From positions 496,001 to 560,000 of the forward strand of contig DATJED010000010.1 in the NCBI GenBank assembly GCA_035496935.1: a stretch of 64,000 nt of DNA, in the 5' to 3' direction. Positions 61,683-64,000 of this stretch are shown here, in pieces (the first letter of the stretch is position 1; each line of letters begins with the position of its first letter). The notes below the pieces were generated by a model, which worked only from the letters and a program-made list of their open reading frames with translations, did not search any database and was not told the origin of the DNA. The position numbers and the translations under genes are program-made. Source of the stretch: Pseudopedobacter sp035496935 (GTDB lineage: Bacteria; Bacteroidota; Bacteroidia; Sphingobacteriales; Sphingobacteriaceae).

Positions 61683-63029
61683 ATGAAAAACTGTAAAATT
61701 ACAACAGCGGTTCTTATTTGCTTGATGTTGTTTTTTTTAAAAGATACATCGGCGCAAAGCAACTTTAAAGATTGGACTCCAACTCCTCCAATGGGATGGA
61801 ACAGCTGGGACTGTTATGGACCTACCGTAACCGAGGCAGAAGTAAAAGCCAATGCCAATTACATGGCCAGCAACTTACTAAAATTTGGTTGGCAATACAT
61901 TGTTGTTGATATCCGATGGTATGTAGAAAATGATAAAGCTGGTGGTTACAATCAAAAAAATCCGATATATGTACTGGATAAATATGGCCGTTATCAACCA
62001 GCTGTTAATAGGTTTCCATCCGCAAAAGACAATAAAGGTTTCAAACAATTGGCAGATGATATCCACGCTAAAGGATTAAAGTTTGGGATTCACATTATGC
62101 GGGGAATTCCGAAAGAAGCAGTTGAAAGAAAATCGCCTATAAAAGGAACCTCTTATACTGCAGATCAAATTTACACTACCGAACTACAATGCCAATGGCT
62201 TAAAGATAATTACACCATAGACGCCAATAAACCGGGCGCCCAGGAATATTATAACTCCCTATTGGATTTATATGCTTCGTGGGGAGTGGATTTTATTAAA
62301 GTAGATGACCTTTCTCGCCCGTATCACAAAGCTGAAATAGAACTAATTAGAAAAGCAATTGATCAGTCGGGCAGAAAAATAGTGCTGAGTACATCTCCGG
62401 GAGAAACACCGGTTTCTGAAGCAGAACATATATCAAACCATGCAAATATGTGGCGAATGGTGGATGACGTTTGGGATACCTGGCCTCACCTCACTCACCT
62501 TATGAAAGTCGCCCAGCCTTGGTATCCTTACGTCGGAAATGGGACTTGGCCAGATTGCGATATGATTCCTTTGGGTCGAATTTCCATCCGCGGAGAAAGA
62601 GGCGAAGACCGCCAGTCCCGCTTAACACAAAATGAGCAATATTCACTGATGACATTTTTTGCCATTTTCCGCTCACCTTTGATGTTTGGTGGGGATTTAC
62701 CAAGTCTAGATCCTTTTACCAAACAATTGTTAACCAATAAACCAGTTTTAAAAATGCACAAGGAGAGTACTGGTGTAAAACAGTTGTTTCAAAATGATGG
62801 AAGAGTTGCCATAACCGCTAAAAATGTAAAAACAGGAGAGGTTTATCTAGCGTTATTTAATATTTCGGATAGTGCGGAACCTTTAGAAATAACAGTTAAA
62901 CTTAGTGATCTTAAAATAAAAAAGGAAGTCAAAGCAACTGATATGTGGTTTGGTAATACTGTGAAATTCCAGGGAAAAATTAGTGTTGAGTTACCGGCTC
63001 ATTCAAGTAGACTCTATAGTTTAAAATAA
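61683..63029 (+). CDS. Glycoside hydrolase family 27 (alpha-galactosidase-like)
   Basis: This 448-residue exported protein has a signal peptide (about 1-25) and a GH27 (beta/alpha)8 barrel. Hallmarks are TPPMGWNSWDCYGP near residue 34, the catalytic nucleophile in VDFIKVDDLS near residue 204, and NMWRMVDDVWDTW near residue 258, holding the probable acid/base. The C-terminal ~100 residues form the usual beta-sandwich. The enzyme cleaves alpha-linked galactose, or a related sugar such as beta-L-arabinopyranose, from polysaccharides. I chose the ATG at 61683, since the upstream ATG adds 11 charged residues before the signal peptide. It lies in the SusCD locus and probably acts on its cargo. Confidence 0.9.
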   Translation: MKNCKITTAVLICLMLFFLKDTSAQSNFKDWTPTPPMGWNSWDCYGPTVTEAEVKANANYMASNLLKFGWQYIVVDIRWYVENDKAGGYNQKNPIYVLDKYGRYQPAVNRFPSAKDNKGFKQLADDIHAKGLKFGIHIMRGIPKEAVERKSPIKGTSYTADQIYTTELQCQWLKDNYTIDANKPGAQEYYNSLLDLYASWGVDFIKVDDLSRPYHKAEIELIRKAIDQSGRKIVLSTSPGETPVSEAEHISNHANMWRMVDDVWDTWPHLTHLMKVAQPWYPYVGNGTWPDCDMIPLGRISIRGERGEDRQSRLTQNEQYSLMTFFAIFRSPLMFGGDLPSLDPFTKQLLTNKPVLKMHKESTGVKQLFQNDGRVAITAKNVKTGEVYLALFNISDSAEPLEITVKLSDLKIKKEVKATDMWFGNTVKFQGKISVELPAHSSRLYSLK

Positions 63030-63114
63030 CGTTTTTTTACAAAGCTCACATTAAATTAAGACTTTATTTATTATGCCCCCCTTTTTATATCTATTTACCC
63101 CCCTTTTGTTTTTA

Positions 63115-63122
63115 TACTTTTG
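63115..63122 (+). promoter_or_regulatory. Candidate -7 element before the GH2 gene
   Basis: TACTTTTG matches TAnnTTTG in the 233-bp gap between the GH27 and GH2 genes, about 140 bases before the GH2 start. No -33 TTTG at 19 bases is evident. It may give the GH2 gene its own promoter. Confidence 0.3.
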
Positions 63123-63262
63123 TTTTTTTTTGAATAAACAACTGACTTATACAAATAAGGTAATCGAGCATAAATCAGTTTGATGAACGAAATTCTTTTT
63201 GGGAGTTGATATTTACCAGTATTGACCCAAGTGGAAAGATAAAAATTAACCTAAATTTTAAA

Positions 63263-64000
63263 ATGATTAAAATTAAAAAAAGTAAATTAAAAGCACTGCT
63301 CCTCGGTCTTTCTGTATTTTTATGTCAGCAACATTTTGCTATGGCGCAAAACAACGAGTGGGAGAATCCGCAAAAGATTGATGAAAATAAAGAAAAACCT
63401 CACGCAACCTTCATGCTGTTTAACCAGCAACAAGATGTAATTGCAGATGATTATAGCAAATCGCCTTATTACAAACTGCTCAACGGTAGCTGGAAATTCA
63501 CTTATGTAGATCAGTACAAAAATCGTGAGCTAAATTTTTATAAAACAGATCTTAACGATAAGGATTGGAAAAATATCGAAGTTCCGTCCAACTGGGAACT
63601 GCAGGGATATGGCACACCCATTTACACAAACATCGTTTACCCATTCCCTAAAAATCCACCTTTTATTGGAGAAAACAATCCCGTAGGTACTTATCGTATG
63701 CACTTTGAAGTTCCAAAAAACTGGGATAACAGGGAAGTGTTGTTGCATTTTGGCTCTATAACCGGTTATGCGCAGGTTTATGTAAACGGTAAAAAAGCCG
63801 GGATGACCAAAGCTTCAAAATCTCCGGCAGAATTTAATATCACTTCTTTGTTAAAAGAAGGCGATAATTTGCTAGCTGTTCAGGTATTCCGCTGGCATGA
63901 CGGAAGCTACTTGGAAGATCAGGATTTCTGGCGTTTAAGCGGAATTGAACGTGATGTTTATCTGGTTTCTTTGCCCAAAGTTTCGTTATGGGATTTCTTT
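63263..64000 (+). CDS. Glycoside hydrolase family 2 (beta-galactosidase-like), N-terminal part
   Basis: The frame starts with ATG at 63263 and stays open to the window end, giving 246 residues. It has a signal peptide (about 1-30, ending FAMAQNN). The sugar-binding jelly-roll domain of GH2 enzymes follows, with NGSWKFTYVDQ near residue 77, VPSNWELQGYGTPIYTNI near 109, VGTYRMHFEVP near 140, and DFWRLSGIERDVYL near 222. The catalytic barrel with the two glutamates lies beyond the window. It is probably a beta-galactosidase that works with the GH27 enzyme on a galactose-containing glycan. Confidence 0.92.
   Translation, partial: MIKIKKSKLKALLLGLSVFLCQQHFAMAQNNEWENPQKIDENKEKPHATFMLFNQQQDVIADDYSKSPYYKLLNGSWKFTYVDQYKNRELNFYKTDLNDKDWKNIEVPSNWELQGYGTPIYTNIVYPFPKNPPFIGENNPVGTYRMHFEVPKNWDNREVLLHFGSITGYAQVYVNGKKAGMTKASKSPAEFNITSLLKEGDNLLAVQVFRWHDGSYLEDQDFWRLSGIERDVYLVSLPKVSLWDFF

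Noticed and set aside
1..64000. CRISPR arrays and rRNA genes
   Set aside because: No regularly spaced repeats and no rRNA-like sequence were seen; tRNA-Pro is the only RNA gene I can support.

Overview
This window comes from a Bacteroidota genome, most likely a Sphingobacteriaceae member close to Pedobacter. The pointers are Bacteroidetes-type conjugative-transposon Tra proteins, a SusC/SusD polysaccharide-utilisation locus, a CvpA-CAP fusion, RteC, and promoters of the Bacteroidetes form TTTG-N19-TAnnTTTG (clearest upstream of tRNA-Pro and of the toxin-antitoxin operon). No accession or species was looked up; the assignment rests on protein families and sequence style.

Positions 1-~23,250 are the right part of an integrative conjugative element (ICE) sitting against the 3' end of a tRNA-Pro(TGG) gene; its left end lies outside the window. 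From the left, on the minus strand, come the mating-pore operon (TraN partial, TraM, a TraL-like protein, TraK, TraJ, three tandem TraI-like paralogues, the ATPase TraG, TraF, the pilin-like TraE and a small membrane protein). Next is a plus-strand two-gene unit of unknown function (soluble protein + four-helix membrane protein). After it come RteC, a membrane LuxR-type regulator with a GNAT acetyltransferase, and the mobilisation genes (coupling protein, MOBP-type relaxase, ribbon-helix-helix accessory protein) next to an oriT-like hairpin region. Then follow a DnaD-tail-like small protein, an excisionase-like HTH protein, a defence-like island (sce7726-type nuclease convergent with a HigB / HigA-M78 peptidase / beta-family-protein operon) and the tyrosine integrase. 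An identical 44-bp hairpin repeat lies upstream of both the tra operon and the excisionase-like operon, suggesting shared control of transfer and excision.

Positions ~23,250-42,900 are chromosome: a LutA-type iron-sulfur protein, an exported TPR-CHAT protein paired with a PKD outer-membrane-like protein, a propeller-fold lipoprotein, galactose mutarotase, RNase R, a MazF-like toxin-antitoxin pair, a prenyl synthase, a patatin lipase, a CvpA-CAP protein and mannose-6-phosphate isomerase. The last leads into an exopolysaccharide locus arranged as two divergent arms. The left arm has the initiating phosphoglycosyltransferase, a GT26, a deacetylase and a GT4; the right arm has Wza, Wzc, a Wzy-like polymerase, a Wzx-like flippase and a glycosyltransferase. 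The Wzc homologue has a degenerate Walker B motif.

Positions ~50,300-64,000 hold a REP-associated Y1 transposase gene that carries a perfect 28-bp palindrome inside its own reading frame, a TauE/SafE permease, a lipoprotein with a TIM-barrel-like domain, an AsmA-family protein, and a SusCD locus with a GH27 alpha-galactosidase and the start of a GH2 enzyme. This locus probably imports and cleaves a galactose-containing glycan. The best candidates for something undescribed are the sce7726/beta/HigBA-M78 island, the two-gene ICE cargo at 9.5-11.0 kb, the palindrome inside the transposase gene and the exported TPR-CHAT/PKD pair.
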